DNA of 64,000 nucleotides from Fonticella tunisiensis (GTDB taxonomy: Bacteria; Bacillota; Clostridia; Clostridiales; Caloramatoraceae). Of the stretch, positions 37,535 to 45,290 are shown piece after piece. The translations under genes were made by a program, and so were the position numbers. Location of the stretch: contig NZ_SOAZ01000003.1 of assembly GCF_004364155.1 (NCBI RefSeq), positions 1 to 64,000 of the forward strand, read 5' to 3'. The stretch's first letter is position 1; each line of letters starts with the position of its first letter. The notes beneath the pieces were generated by a model. That model searched no databases and was not told the origin of the DNA. It saw nothing but the letters and a program-made list of their open reading frames with translations.

Positions 37535-37596
37535 TTACTCCTTTCAAAATGTTTGTAGTTATTATTTCCATGTTTACCAGTTACACATGCATAAAA

Positions 37597-37638
37597 AGAG
37601 CATACATAGATGTGATTTAAACAAATCTATGTATGCTC
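37597..37638. repeat. Palindromic repeat, family B copy 2
   Basis: Arms AGAGCATACATAGAT and ATCTATGTATGCTC around GTGATTTAAACAA. It matches the reverse complement of 327-369 at nearly every position, including the spacer. Here it lies between the Nudix pseudogene and the convergent aldo/keto reductase gene, where it might also terminate transcription. Confidence 0.75.
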
Positions 37639-37697
37639 CGTTTTCCTTTTACCTGCAACATATCAAAGTGCATTTCTCATTTAACATTCTGCGTATC

Positions 37698-38615
37698 CTA
37701 TGGCAGCTGATTTCCTGCTGCTCTATATAATTCGTACCATTCCTGCCTTGTTAACTCAACCTGGGAAGCCTTGCAGATGTCCTTAAGGCGTTTGATGTTA
37801 GTTGTACCAACTATTGTTTGAATTTTAGCGGGATGCCTTAATATCCAGGCAATGGCGATGGCTACGTTTTGTACACCCTTAGCCTCTGCTATTTCGTTTA
37901 TTTTTCTGTTCAGCTCTGGGAATTTATCGTTATTCAGGAACACACCTTCAAAGAAACCATATTGAAGTGGCGACCAAGCCTGAATTGTTATGTCCTTCAA
38001 ACGGCAGTATTCCAAAACGCTTCCATCCCTGTCAATAGAGGCGTCTTTTTTCATGTTGACATTAAGCCCGAAATCAATCATGCCGGTGTTGGTTATGCTT
38101 AACTGGAGCTGATTTATTATTATCTTCTGGTTTAAATATTTGTTAAGCAGTTCAATCTGCATGGGATTATGGTTGCTTACTCCAAAGTACCTAACCTTGC
38201 CGCTGCTGTGCAGTATATCAAAGGCTTCGGCAACCTCCTCAGGCTCCATTAATGTGTCAGGACGATGGAGAAGCAATATATCTATATAGTCGGTTCTCAG
38301 CCTCTTTAAGCTGCCCTCAACAGAGTTTAAAATATGTTCCTTTGAAAAATCATAAAATCCCTTTCGGATACCACATTTAGTCTGAATAATAAATTTTTCC
38401 CTAACGCTGGGCTTCATATCAACAGCCTCTGCAAAAACTTCCTCAGATTTTCCTCCCCCATATATATCAGCATGGTCAAAAAAGTTGATTCCTTCCTCCA
38501 TGGCAGTATTAATAAGCTTGGTTACCTCGCTAACTTCAAGGTTTGCAATTCTCATACAGCCAAGGGAAATCTCAGAGGCGCTGATTTTACCATTTCCAAT
38601 ATCGATATATTTCAT
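37698..38615 (-). CDS. Aldo/keto reductase
   Basis: 305 residues, a TIM-barrel NAD(P)H-dependent oxidoreductase. The catalytic tetrad is recognisable: Asp and Tyr in NFFDHADIYGGGKSEE near residues 46-51, Lys in FIIQTKCGIRKG, and His in DILLLHRPD. The cofactor segment near the C-terminus is IQTIVGTTNIKRLKDI. It resembles the YdhF branch of the family. The substrate is unknown and no neighbour suggests one. A GGGGGTTTTTTT-type leader precedes ATG. Confidence 0.9.
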   Translation of the reverse strand: MKYIDIGNGKISASEISLGCMRIANLEVSEVTKLINTAMEEGINFFDHADIYGGGKSEEVFAEAVDMKPSVREKFIIQTKCGIRKGFYDFSKEHILNSVEGSLKRLRTDYIDILLLHRPDTLMEPEEVAEAFDILHSSGKVRYFGVSNHNPMQIELLNKYLNQKIIINQLQLSITNTGMIDFGLNVNMKKDASIDRDGSVLEYCRLKDITIQAWSPLQYGFFEGVFLNNDKFPELNRKINEIAEAKGVQNVAIAIAWILRHPAKIQTIVGTTNIKRLKDICKASQVELTRQEWYELYRAAGNQLP

Positions 38616-38828
38616 AAAAAAACCCCCTTTTCTATTTAATGATAAAGAATCTATGGAACAACGTTACGATAAAAAATATCATCGCTTATAATTACTTTAT
38701 ACCATGGTATTTACTCGTGTCTACAGCTCTAATATAGATTATAATAAAAAAGCGTATAACTCTAATATTTTCCTGCAACCGTTTTCTTAGAGAGTAAGCG
38801 GCTCAATGAGTATAAAAGTGATTTCTTC

Positions 38829-38876
38829 AAAATAGAAATTACTATAGGAAACAACTCCTATAGCAATTTCTATTTT
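38829..38876 (-). terminator. Hairpin terminator, family C repeat copy 1
   Basis: AAAATAGAAATT-A-CTATAGGA pairs with TCCTATAG-C-AATTTCTATTTT around AACAAC. It ends 25 bp beyond the YmaF-like gene's stop. The core GAAATTACTAYAGG with loop CAACT recurs at 58145-58178, so it is also a dispersed repeat. Confidence 0.75.
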
Positions 38877-38900
38877 TTCTACATTCCATACTCTGTATTT

Positions 38901-39395
38901 TTATAAAGTTCCAGGCGCCGGCATATCCACTCCCTTGATGCGGTGCCTGTGGCCGTCATTCACCGTCGTATAGAAATCATAATAATGAACATGCATGCCA
39001 TTGCCAACCGGAATTCCCGGCCCTGACCAGGCCTTATAGTAATGATGGTGACCATCTTCAAAAAGGACATACCCCTCTACATAGTGAATATGTGTACCAT
39101 CTTTTAAGAGTTTTGGGGGAAAAGTTATATCGAGACATTGATGTACATGGCCATCTTCAATTGATGTATAATCTACAGTGCCATGATTGTGATCGGGAAC
39201 AAATCCAGTAACAAAATCATCCTTATAGACTTCCTTGCCTTTTTCTTCTCCATTTTTTGCATCGGCTTGGGGTTGATTGAATCCTTCTCCCTCCGATCTG
39301 TAACCGTATCCATCACTATATCTATTGCCAGGCAGCATATAATAAGGTATATTAAATTGATAATAGTTAGGAACCGGGTTAAAAGACGAATTCAT
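38901..39395 (-). CDS. YmaF family protein
   Basis: 164 residues. A Tyr/Pro/Asn-rich N-terminus (NPVPNYYQFNIPYYMLPGNR) is followed by four His-rich repeats: DHNHGTVDYTSIEDGHVHQC, DGTHIHYVEGYVLFEDGHHH, NGMHVHYYDFYTTVNDGHRH, with alternating H-x-H pairs suited to metal binding. This is the pattern of the YmaF family found in spore-forming Firmicutes; its function is not established. A coat or surface location is possible given the Tyr-rich start, but this is inference. Confidence 0.8.
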   Translation of the reverse strand: MNSSFNPVPNYYQFNIPYYMLPGNRYSDGYGYRSEGEGFNQPQADAKNGEEKGKEVYKDDFVTGFVPDHNHGTVDYTSIEDGHVHQCLDITFPPKLLKDGTHIHYVEGYVLFEDGHHHYYKAWSGPGIPVGNGMHVHYYDFYTTVNDGHRHRIKGVDMPAPGTL

Positions 39396-39456
39396 AAAAG
39401 CCTCCCAAAAATCAAAATCACATTATCATCATATTCAGCATACCAGGATCTGCTAT

Positions 39457-40062
39457 TTAAATATTAATTAAACCCAGTGTGGTGTTTTTATCCTCATCTA
39501 TCCATTTTGTAAACTTAGAAAAATGAGTTCTGCTTCTTTCGGTCTTGCTGCGTGCAGGGTATCCAATATAAATTACACCTATAACCCTGTCCTTTTCTTT
39601 AAGACCAAGGAATTCCTTAAAGAGGGGATGATATACATAATTACCTGTTCCCCAAAAACCTGCAAGGCCCTCAGCGTGGGCGGCAAGGAGCATATTTTGA
39701 ACACAGGCATTAACTGCAGCAACCTCTTCTATTGGATTTACTCTATCCTTTTCAGAAACTTCACATCCAACTATTATTGCTGCCGGAGCATTGAAGGGCT
39801 GCTGTGCTCTTTTAGCAATGCGTTTTCTGTTTTCTTCACTATCAGGGTTTTCCATCCCATCCTTTTCAATCTCAACAAGAATCCTGGAAAGAAGGCTTCT
39901 TCCCTCACCAGTAAAGACCCAGAATCTCCAAGGCTCCGTTAAAAACCTATTAGGAGCCCAGGTACCTGCTTCAAGTATCCTTTCGAGTTTTTCCTTTGGG
40001 ACTTCAGTTGGCTTAAATTTATATATTGTGCTTCTGCCCTTTATAGCTTCATATACATCCAT
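39457..40062 (-). CDS. Nitroreductase family protein
   Basis: 201 residues, one flavodoxin-like nitroreductase domain that binds FMN as a dimer. Signatures: AIKGRSTIYKFKPTEVPKE at the start with the FMN-contacting Arg-Ser, AGTWAPNRFLTEPWRFWVF, and a C-terminal GVIYIGYPARSKTERSR. It resembles the YfkO/YdjA-like group. It may reduce nitro compounds, quinones or other acceptors with NAD(P)H. A GGAGATAATACT site precedes ATG. Confidence 0.9.
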   Translation of the reverse strand: MDVYEAIKGRSTIYKFKPTEVPKEKLERILEAGTWAPNRFLTEPWRFWVFTGEGRSLLSRILVEIEKDGMENPDSEENRKRIAKRAQQPFNAPAAIIVGCEVSEKDRVNPIEEVAAVNACVQNMLLAAHAEGLAGFWGTGNYVYHPLFKEFLGLKEKDRVIGVIYIGYPARSKTERSRTHFSKFTKWIDEDKNTTLGLINI

Positions 40063-40374
40063 AGTATTATCTCCTTATCATAAATTGTTTTAAAATACAT
40101 TATACATATTTTGTGAAAATAATTATCAGATATACTTTGATTATATTTCAATCTCTAACTTCAGTCAAACAACATGATGAGTTCAAAATTATTAATAAAA
40201 ATTGTGTGGAGTGGAAATGGACAAAATCATAGCTCTCAATCAAAAATGCATAATAGAAAAAAATTATAATTTTTCTGTCCTTTAAGTTGTAGGGAAAACT
40301 TACAAAGATATAAAATAATAATATGGATTTAATGTTTATTATAAAAATGAATAAATATAGGGTGACATAGAAAT
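40063..40374. other. Divergent A+T-rich promoter region
   Basis: About 310 bp between the leftward nitroreductase gene and the leader of the rightward LarA-like gene. It presumably contains both promoters. I see no strong palindrome, ORF or clear -35/-10 pair. Confidence 0.35.
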
Positions 40375-40450
40375 TACATAAGAACCTGCGTTGACCACAA
40401 GTGAGGAGAGCACGATTGAGGCATAAAGCCTGCTGAAAGATTAATGTAAA
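40375..40450 (+). ncRNA. Possible structured leader upstream of the LarA-like gene
   Basis: TTACAT (about 40375) can pair with ATGTAA (about 40445), enclosing two small hairpins, GTG-AGGAGA-GCAC and GAGGC-ATAAA-GCCT, in a region less A+T-rich than its flanks. The arrangement resembles a small multi-way junction 40 nt before the start codon. No known riboswitch class was recognised, and the helices are short, so this is a weak candidate. Confidence 0.25.
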
Positions 40451-40488
40451 GACTTTATAAATAAGAAAATTTTATTGGAGGGATGTCC

Positions 40489-41730
40489 ATGGAACTACCA
40501 AAGATGATAAAGATAAGGCAGCACTTTAACAGGGAACATATTGAGGATATCGAGGGTACAGTAAAGGAACAAATAAAAAGCTCAGGAATTAAAATTGAAA
40601 GGGGAAGCCGTATTGCAATTGCTGTAGGCAGCAGAGGTGTTGCAAATATACACAGGATTGTTAAGGCAACTGTAGAATGGATAAAGGAAGCAGGTGGAGA
40701 GCCATTTATTGTTCCTGCGATGGGAAGCCATGGCGGTGCAACTGCCGATGGACAAAGAGCAGTACTTGAGGGCTATGGTGTTACAGAGGAGTACACGGGA
40801 GCACCTATAAAATCCTCCATGGAAACTGTGGAACTTCCACAGGGGAATTTAATAAACAAGGTATATATGGACAAGTATGCCTATGAAGCAGATGGAACAA
40901 TAATAATTAATAGAATAAAGGTTCACACTGATTTTCATGGCCCAACGGAAAGCGGGCTTATGAAGATGTGTGTTATTGGCCTTGGAAAGCATAAGCAGGC
41001 ACTTGAAATACACAGGTATGGAGTATATGGGCTAAAGGAGTTAATTCCTAAAACAGCCAGGCAGGTTTTAAAGCATGGAAATATTATACTAGGTATTGCT
41101 GTAGTAGAAAATGCCTATGATGAGACGGCTATAATAAGGGCCCTTAGACCTTCAGAGATTGAGGTGGAGGAAATAAAGCTTCTATCCTACAGCAGGAAGA
41201 ACATGCCTAGAATACCCTTTGATAAGTTAGATGTTCTCATAGTTGATGAAATGGGTAAAAATATAAGCGGAACAGGAATGGATACAAACATAATAAATAG
41301 AATTAAGATTAAAAATGAGCCAGAACCAGAGGGAATTAAAATTACAAATATTGTTGTTTCAGACCTTACAGAGGAGTCACATGGTAATGCCCTCGGTATG
41401 GGGCTTGCAGATTTTATTACAAGAAAATTCGCAGATAAAATAGATTTTAAGGCGACCTATGAAAATACAATTACAAGTACCTTTATAGAAAGGGCAAAGA
41501 TGCCTATTGTAGGGGAAACCGACAGGGATGCAATTCAATATGCACTAAGGACTTGTGGGCCAATAGATATAAAAAACGCAAGGATTGTACGCATAAAAAA
41601 TACCTTAAAGCTTGATGAAATATATGTGTCAAGTTCCCTTCTTCAGGAAATTCAAGACAAACCAGGTATAGATATCGTGGGAGAATTTGTAGATATTCTC
41701 AATGAGAAGGGTGAACTAACGGAGTTTTAA
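40489..41730 (+). CDS. LarA/DUF2088-like protein (lactate racemase N-domain family)
   Basis: 413 residues. I choose ATG at 40489, seven bases after GGAGG; an ATG two codons earlier is too close to that site. The sequence RIAIAVGSRGVANIHRIVKA and EPFIVPAMGSHGGATADGQ, then IIINRIKVHTDFHGP, resembles the N-terminal domain of nickel-dependent lactate racemases. The LarA C-terminal part is not obvious, so a different reaction, or none, is possible. No larBCE maturation genes are nearby. It may form an operon with the DmpA-type gene, separated by an msrA remnant. Confidence 0.65.
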   Translation: MELPKMIKIRQHFNREHIEDIEGTVKEQIKSSGIKIERGSRIAIAVGSRGVANIHRIVKATVEWIKEAGGEPFIVPAMGSHGGATADGQRAVLEGYGVTEEYTGAPIKSSMETVELPQGNLINKVYMDKYAYEADGTIIINRIKVHTDFHGPTESGLMKMCVIGLGKHKQALEIHRYGVYGLKELIPKTARQVLKHGNIILGIAVVENAYDETAIIRALRPSEIEVEEIKLLSYSRKNMPRIPFDKLDVLIVDEMGKNISGTGMDTNIINRIKIKNEPEPEGIKITNIVVSDLTEESHGNALGMGLADFITRKFADKIDFKATYENTITSTFIERAKMPIVGETDRDAIQYALRTCGPIDIKNARIVRIKNTLKLDEIYVSSSLLQEIQDKPGIDIVGEFVDILNEKGELTEF

Positions 41731-41739
41731 ATAAACCCC

Positions 41740-41899
41740 TTGAGCAATAATACAAATAAAAGGCAGAGATACTATGATAATGATGTGCCAGTTATAGATT
41801 TAAATGCCCCTAAAAGTTTTGAAACCGCAACCTTTGCCCTGGGGTGATTTTGGGGACCTGACGCCCAGTTTTGGGATACTTGATGGTGTTATTACTTAG
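41740..41899 (+). pseudogene. msrA: msrA remnant with in-frame UGA at the catalytic Cys position
   Basis: From TTG at 41740 the frame reads VPVIDLNAPKSFETATFALG, then TGA (41845-41847), then FWGPDAQF. A one-base insertion shifts the frame, which continues GILDGVIT to TAG at 41897-41899. This is the N-terminus of peptide methionine sulfoxide reductase A, whose active site is GCFWG; UGA occupies that Cys. Selenocysteine MsrA is known from some Clostridia. Everything after the active site is missing, so the gene is dead here. Confidence 0.75.
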
Positions 41900-41912
41900 T
41901 GAGGTGATTATT

Positions 41913-42965
41913 ATGAAGGAACAAAGGCGAATTAGAGATTATGGCATTACCATCGGCAGAATGAAGCCTGGAAGGCTAAATTCCATTACGGATGTTGAAG
42001 GTATAAGGGTTGGACACGTAACTCTTAATGATGGCGAGGTTAAAACAGGTGTTACTGCCATACTTCCCCATGGCGGAAACCTTTTTAAGGAGAAGGTTAT
42101 GGCCGCCAGCTATGTTATAAACGGTTTTGGGAAGTCCATTGGAACCATTCAGATAGATGAATTGGGAACCATTGAAACACCTATAATTTTAACCAATACC
42201 CTAAGCGTTGGCACTGCCTGTGACGGAATTGTAGAATATATGCTGAGTCAAAATGATGACATAGGTAGAACAACGGGCACTGTAAATCCTATAGTATGTG
42301 AATGTAACGATGGATATTTAAACGATATAAGAAAGCGAAGGGTAGAAAAGTCCCATGTGATAGCTGCCATACGAAGTGCCGAAGTCGAATTTGAGGAGGG
42401 CTCTGTAGGCGCCGGTACAGGTATGTCCTGCCTTGGCCTTAAGGGCGGAGTAGGCACCGCTTCCAGGGTTATAGAGCTGGATGATAGGAACTATACCCTT
42501 GGGAGCCTTGTTTTATCAAACTTTGGAGTAGGAGAGGAACTTTTAATAGATGGAATTAAAGCCGGAGAGAAAATAAAGGAGCTACTTTCCAGAAGCTATG
42601 ATGAACCAGATAGGGGCTCTATTATTATGATAATAGCCACCGACATCCCCTTGAGTGAAAGACAGCTCAAAAGGGTATGTAAACGTGCAGTGGTGGGCCT
42701 TTCAAGGACAGGCTCCTTCATAGGAAATGGAAGTGGCGATATTGTCATTGCCTTTACAACTGCAAATAAAGTCAAGCATTATGAAGAAAAGGACCTACGA
42801 GAGATAAAAATGCTAAAGGAAGATAAAATGGACCTCGTCTTTAAAGCAGCAGCTGAGACCATAGAGGAGGCAATACTAAACTCACTTGTCTGCGCCGAAA
42901 CAACCGTTGGGAGAGATGGACATACAAGACATTCCCTGAAGGAGTTCATTGAGGATATCCTTTAA
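41913..42965 (+). CDS. P1 family aminopeptidase (DmpA/BapA type)
   Basis: 350 residues from ATG at 41913 with a GAGGTG site. DmpA-type enzymes are Ntn-hydrolases that self-cleave to expose a nucleophilic Ser/Thr and hydrolyse N-terminal or beta-amino-acyl peptides. Visible are ITDVEGIRVGHVTL near residue 25, VCECNDGYLNDIR, GSVGAGTGMSCLGLKGGVGT, and DRGSIIMIIATDIPLS near residue 235, where cleavage before the Ser is expected. Length is normal. It is cytoplasmic, with no signal peptide. Confidence 0.88.
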   Translation: MKEQRRIRDYGITIGRMKPGRLNSITDVEGIRVGHVTLNDGEVKTGVTAILPHGGNLFKEKVMAASYVINGFGKSIGTIQIDELGTIETPIILTNTLSVGTACDGIVEYMLSQNDDIGRTTGTVNPIVCECNDGYLNDIRKRRVEKSHVIAAIRSAEVEFEEGSVGAGTGMSCLGLKGGVGTASRVIELDDRNYTLGSLVLSNFGVGEELLIDGIKAGEKIKELLSRSYDEPDRGSIIMIIATDIPLSERQLKRVCKRAVVGLSRTGSFIGNGSGDIVIAFTTANKVKHYEEKDLREIKMLKEDKMDLVFKAAAETIEEAILNSLVCAETTVGRDGHTRHSLKEFIEDIL

Positions 42966-42969
42966 AAGG

Positions 42970-42990
42970 CTCAGGAGGCTGCCTCCTGAG
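42970..42990. terminator. Bidirectional terminator between convergent units
   Basis: CTCAGGAGG (42970-42978) pairs perfectly with CCTCCTGAG (42982-42990) around CTG, followed by TCTTTT on the plus strand and CCTTTT on the minus strand. Confidence 0.88.
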
Positions 42991-42994
42991 TCTT

Positions 42995-43222
42995 TTACCC
43001 AAGCTCCCTGTCAATTACATCCCTCAGCATTTCCTCACTGTATAGTCCCTGCAGCACGCTCTCTCCTATTATAAAGGTAGGAACTGCATTTATACCCACC
43101 TCGTTATAGGCATGGTGAAGCATCCTCTGATGTACCTCCCTATATCTTCTATGCTCAAGTGCTTCTTTAAAGTCCTTCTCATCAAGTCCCATTTATATTA
43201 TACGCTTGCCGAGGATTTCCCT
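42995..43222 (-). pseudogene. DsbA/FrnE-family C-terminal remnant
   Basis: A 65-codon frame from ATG 43192 encodes LDEKDFKEALEHRRYREVHQ and VGINAVPTFIIGESVLQGLY, the C-terminal part of FrnE-like DsbA-family oxidoreductases, with the cis-Pro segment VPTF. The frame continues upstream past a TAA (43195-43193) with REILGKRII. There is no ribosome-binding site at the ATG, and the CxxC-containing N-terminal half is absent. Confidence 0.6.
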
Positions 43223-43269
43223 TATTTTTATTATAACACGCTAACCATCTCCTGGTTCTGTAACTAAAA

Positions 43270-43305
43270 AGCAACTCCGATATGCTTTATCATATTGGTG
43301 TTGCT
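43270..43305 (-). terminator. Terminator of the citrate/decarboxylase operon
   Basis: AGCAACTCCGATATG (43270-43284) pairs, with two mismatches, with CATATTGGTGTTGCT (43291-43305). On the minus strand it is followed by TTTTTAG. It lies 25 bp after the last small gene of the leftward operon. Confidence 0.85.
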
Positions 43306-43330
43306 CTTCTTATCAAATTTATAAATCCTG

Positions 43331-43486
43331 TTACTGCGTTTTTGGTGGAAATAGCTTAATTAGAACCTTCACTAAGGCAAATAATAATAGCAGAACTAAG
43401 AATATTCCTGTCATTCCAAATCCCATGAGCTTAAGACCCTGGAAAAAGGTAGGGAGATTATTACTTAAACTTGCTATAGTATTCAC
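43331..43486 (-). CDS. OadG-like membrane peptide of the Na+-pumping decarboxylase
   Basis: 51 residues starting at GTG 43486 behind GGAGAGG. It begins MNTIASLSNNLPTFFQGLKL, then has a single membrane helix (GMTGIFLVLLLLFALVKVLI) and a short KLFPPKTQ tail. This is the membrane-anchor half of decarboxylase gamma subunits (OadG), which normally continue into a soluble tail that binds the alpha subunit. Here the tail is absent, but a matching soluble piece is encoded at 45067-45267. It follows the beta-subunit gene by about 60 bp. Confidence 0.7.
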   Translation of the reverse strand: MNTIASLSNNLPTFFQGLKLMGFGMTGIFLVLLLLFALVKVLIKLFPPKTQ

Positions 43487-43546
43487 ATTAACACATCCTC
43501 TCCACAGTTGATTTAGTTAAATAACCCCGATTCTATTACCTAATCC

Positions 43547-44671
43547 TTATGCAAAGAATGCCAGGAGAAGGCCACCCGCTATAACCGAAGCTATCTGTCC
43601 AGCTACGTTGGCTCCGACAGCATACATAAGTACAAAGTTTTGGCTGTCTTCCTTCTGAGCCATTTTCTGTATCACCCTTGCAGACATTGGAAAGGCTGAT
43701 ATTCCCGCTGCACCTATCATTGGGTTTATCTTTTCCTTTCTAAAGAGGTTAATAAACTTGGCAAACATTACGCCCCCTATAGTGTCGAATATGAAGGCTA
43801 ATAATCCGAATCCAATTATAAGCAGAGTCTTAAACTGTATAAATTCCTCAGCAGTCATATTTGCAGCTATTGTTATTCCAAGTAAAATTGTAACTATATT
43901 AACAAGTTCATTCGAAGCAGCATTTGAAAGCCTGTCAAGAACTCCACACTCCCTCAGCAGGTTTCCAAACATGAGGAAGCCTATAAGCGGAAGTGAAACC
44001 GGAGCTATTAATCCTGCTATCATGGTTATTGTTATCGGGAAAAGTATCCTTGTAGTCTTTGAAACATTTTCCGCCTTGTATGGCATTCTTATCATACGTT
44101 CTTTTTTTGTTGTAACAAGCTTTATGGCAAAGGGTTGTATTATTGGCACAAGGGCCATGTAGGAATATGCCGCTATAGTTACCGGCCCTAAGAGATTATA
44201 GGCAAGCTGGCTTGTTACAAATATTGAAGTGGGGCCGTCAGCAGCACCTATTATACCTATCGATGCAGCCTCCTTTATATTAAATCCACCAAAGAGGGCA
44301 GCAGCGCATATTGTAAAGAATATGCCAAACTGCGCAGCGGCTCCAAACAAGAGCATGAAGGGGTTTTGAAGCAGTGGGCCAAAGTCAATCATAGCTCCGA
44401 TTCCTATGAATATCAAAAGTGGGAAAAGCTCCGTAGCAATACCTCCCTCAAATAGGAAATTCAATATACCCTCAACTTCAGTTCCTCCTATTACCTGGTT
44501 CAAAACGCCTGTCATAGGAAAGTTAACAAGGATAGAACCAAACCCCATTGGAAGAAGAAGAGCAGGCTCATATTCCTTCACTATGGCAAGATATATAAGA
44601 ATTCCACCCACAGCCCACATGATTATCTGCTTAAGGGTAATAGACATAATTCCACCTAATAAGATTTCCAT
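43547..44671 (-). CDS. oadB: Na+-translocating decarboxylase beta subunit
   Basis: 374 residues, nine or more hydrophobic helices. It decarboxylates carboxybiotin and couples this to Na+ export. Typical conserved segments are GFGSILVNFP, IGAMIDFGPLLQNP containing the key Asp, IIGAADGPTSIFVTS, the MLLGITIAANMTAEEF-like region and GAAGISAFPMSARVIQKMAQ. ATG at 44671 has AGGAGG seven bases before it. The same subunit serves oxaloacetate, methylmalonyl-CoA and glutaconyl-CoA decarboxylases; the citrate genes upstream favour oxaloacetate. Confidence 0.93.
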   Translation of the reverse strand: MEILLGGIMSITLKQIIMWAVGGILIYLAIVKEYEPALLLPMGFGSILVNFPMTGVLNQVIGGTEVEGILNFLFEGGIATELFPLLIFIGIGAMIDFGPLLQNPFMLLFGAAAQFGIFFTICAAALFGGFNIKEAASIGIIGAADGPTSIFVTSQLAYNLLGPVTIAAYSYMALVPIIQPFAIKLVTTKKERMIRMPYKAENVSKTTRILFPITITMIAGLIAPVSLPLIGFLMFGNLLRECGVLDRLSNAASNELVNIVTILLGITIAANMTAEEFIQFKTLLIIGFGLLAFIFDTIGGVMFAKFINLFRKEKINPMIGAAGISAFPMSARVIQKMAQKEDSQNFVLMYAVGANVAGQIASVIAGGLLLAFFA

Positions 44672-44689
44672 TTATTTTCCTCCTAGCGT

Positions 44690-45046
44690 TTAAATTATTG
44701 TACCAATTTGTACAAGGACCTCTCCCGGGTTTACAGCTTGTCCCTTTGAAACGCCTACTGAAAGGACTTTTCCATCCACCGGAGACACTATTTCATTTTC
44801 CATTTTCATTGCCTCAAGTATCATTAAAACCTGTCCCCTTTTCACATGATCACCGACTTTTACATAAACATCAAGTATATTTCCAGGCATTGGCGCCTTT
44901 ACAGTTTCTCCACCTGAGCCTGGCGCTGAACTATTCCCTGGAACAGGTTTTACACTTTCAGATGTAGAAGAGGCAACCTCTCCAGTTACTTCCTCAATTT
45001 CCACCTCATAAACCTTGCCATTTAGCTTTATAACATACTTTTTCAT
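44690..45046 (-). CDS. Biotin carboxyl carrier protein of the decarboxylase
   Basis: 118 residues. Biotin attaches to Lys in LEAMKMENEI near residue 84. The N-terminus (MKKYVIKLNGKVYEVEIEEV) is followed by a Ser/Pro/Gly-rich linker and the lipoyl-like biotin domain starting VKAPMPGNILDVYVKVGDHV. It shuttles CO2 from the alpha subunit to the membrane beta subunit. In enterobacterial OadA this domain is fused to the alpha subunit; here it is a separate gene between the beta and soluble-gamma genes. Confidence 0.92.
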   Translation of the reverse strand: MKKYVIKLNGKVYEVEIEEVTGEVASSTSESVKPVPGNSSAPGSGGETVKAPMPGNILDVYVKVGDHVKRGQVLMILEAMKMENEIVSPVDGKVLSVGVSKGQAVNPGEVLVQIGTII

Positions 45047-45066
45047 TCTCACTTACTCCTTCCTTA

Positions 45067-45267
45067 CTATTTAACCCTGGTAATTCTTGAAATATGGAAG
45101 TGGGAATTTGGTTTATCCTTCCCAGCCATAATCGATGCCACCAGGGCTACTACTATTTTATCCTCTTCATCTATTTCATATGTCACTTTCTCTACCGTTT
45201 GTTCCTTAAGATTATCTGAACTCTCTTCTTTATTAAAAAGTCTTTTTAAAAAATCCGATAATGCCAT
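45067..45267 (-). CDS. Soluble OadG-like C-terminal domain protein
   Basis: 66 residues from ATG at 45267 behind AAGGTGG. It starts MALSDFLKRLFNKEESSDNL and ends in DEEDKIVVALVASIMAGKDK and FHISRITRVK. The last 35 residues resemble the C-terminal tail of decarboxylase gamma subunits (ELVAVIxAAIAA...VRSIRRI), which binds the alpha subunit. There is no membrane helix. With the membrane peptide at 43331-43486 it appears to make a split gamma subunit. The match is by eye and moderately secure. Confidence 0.6.
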   Translation of the reverse strand: MALSDFLKRLFNKEESSDNLKEQTVEKVTYEIDEEDKIVVALVASIMAGKDKPNSHFHISRITRVK

Positions 45268-45290
45268 TTTCTTCACCACCTTTATATATA

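Noticed and set aside
42995-43192. Intact small thioredoxin-fold gene
   Set aside because: The ATG has no ribosome-binding site, homologous sequence continues upstream past a stop, and the CxxC half is missing, so it is a remnant.
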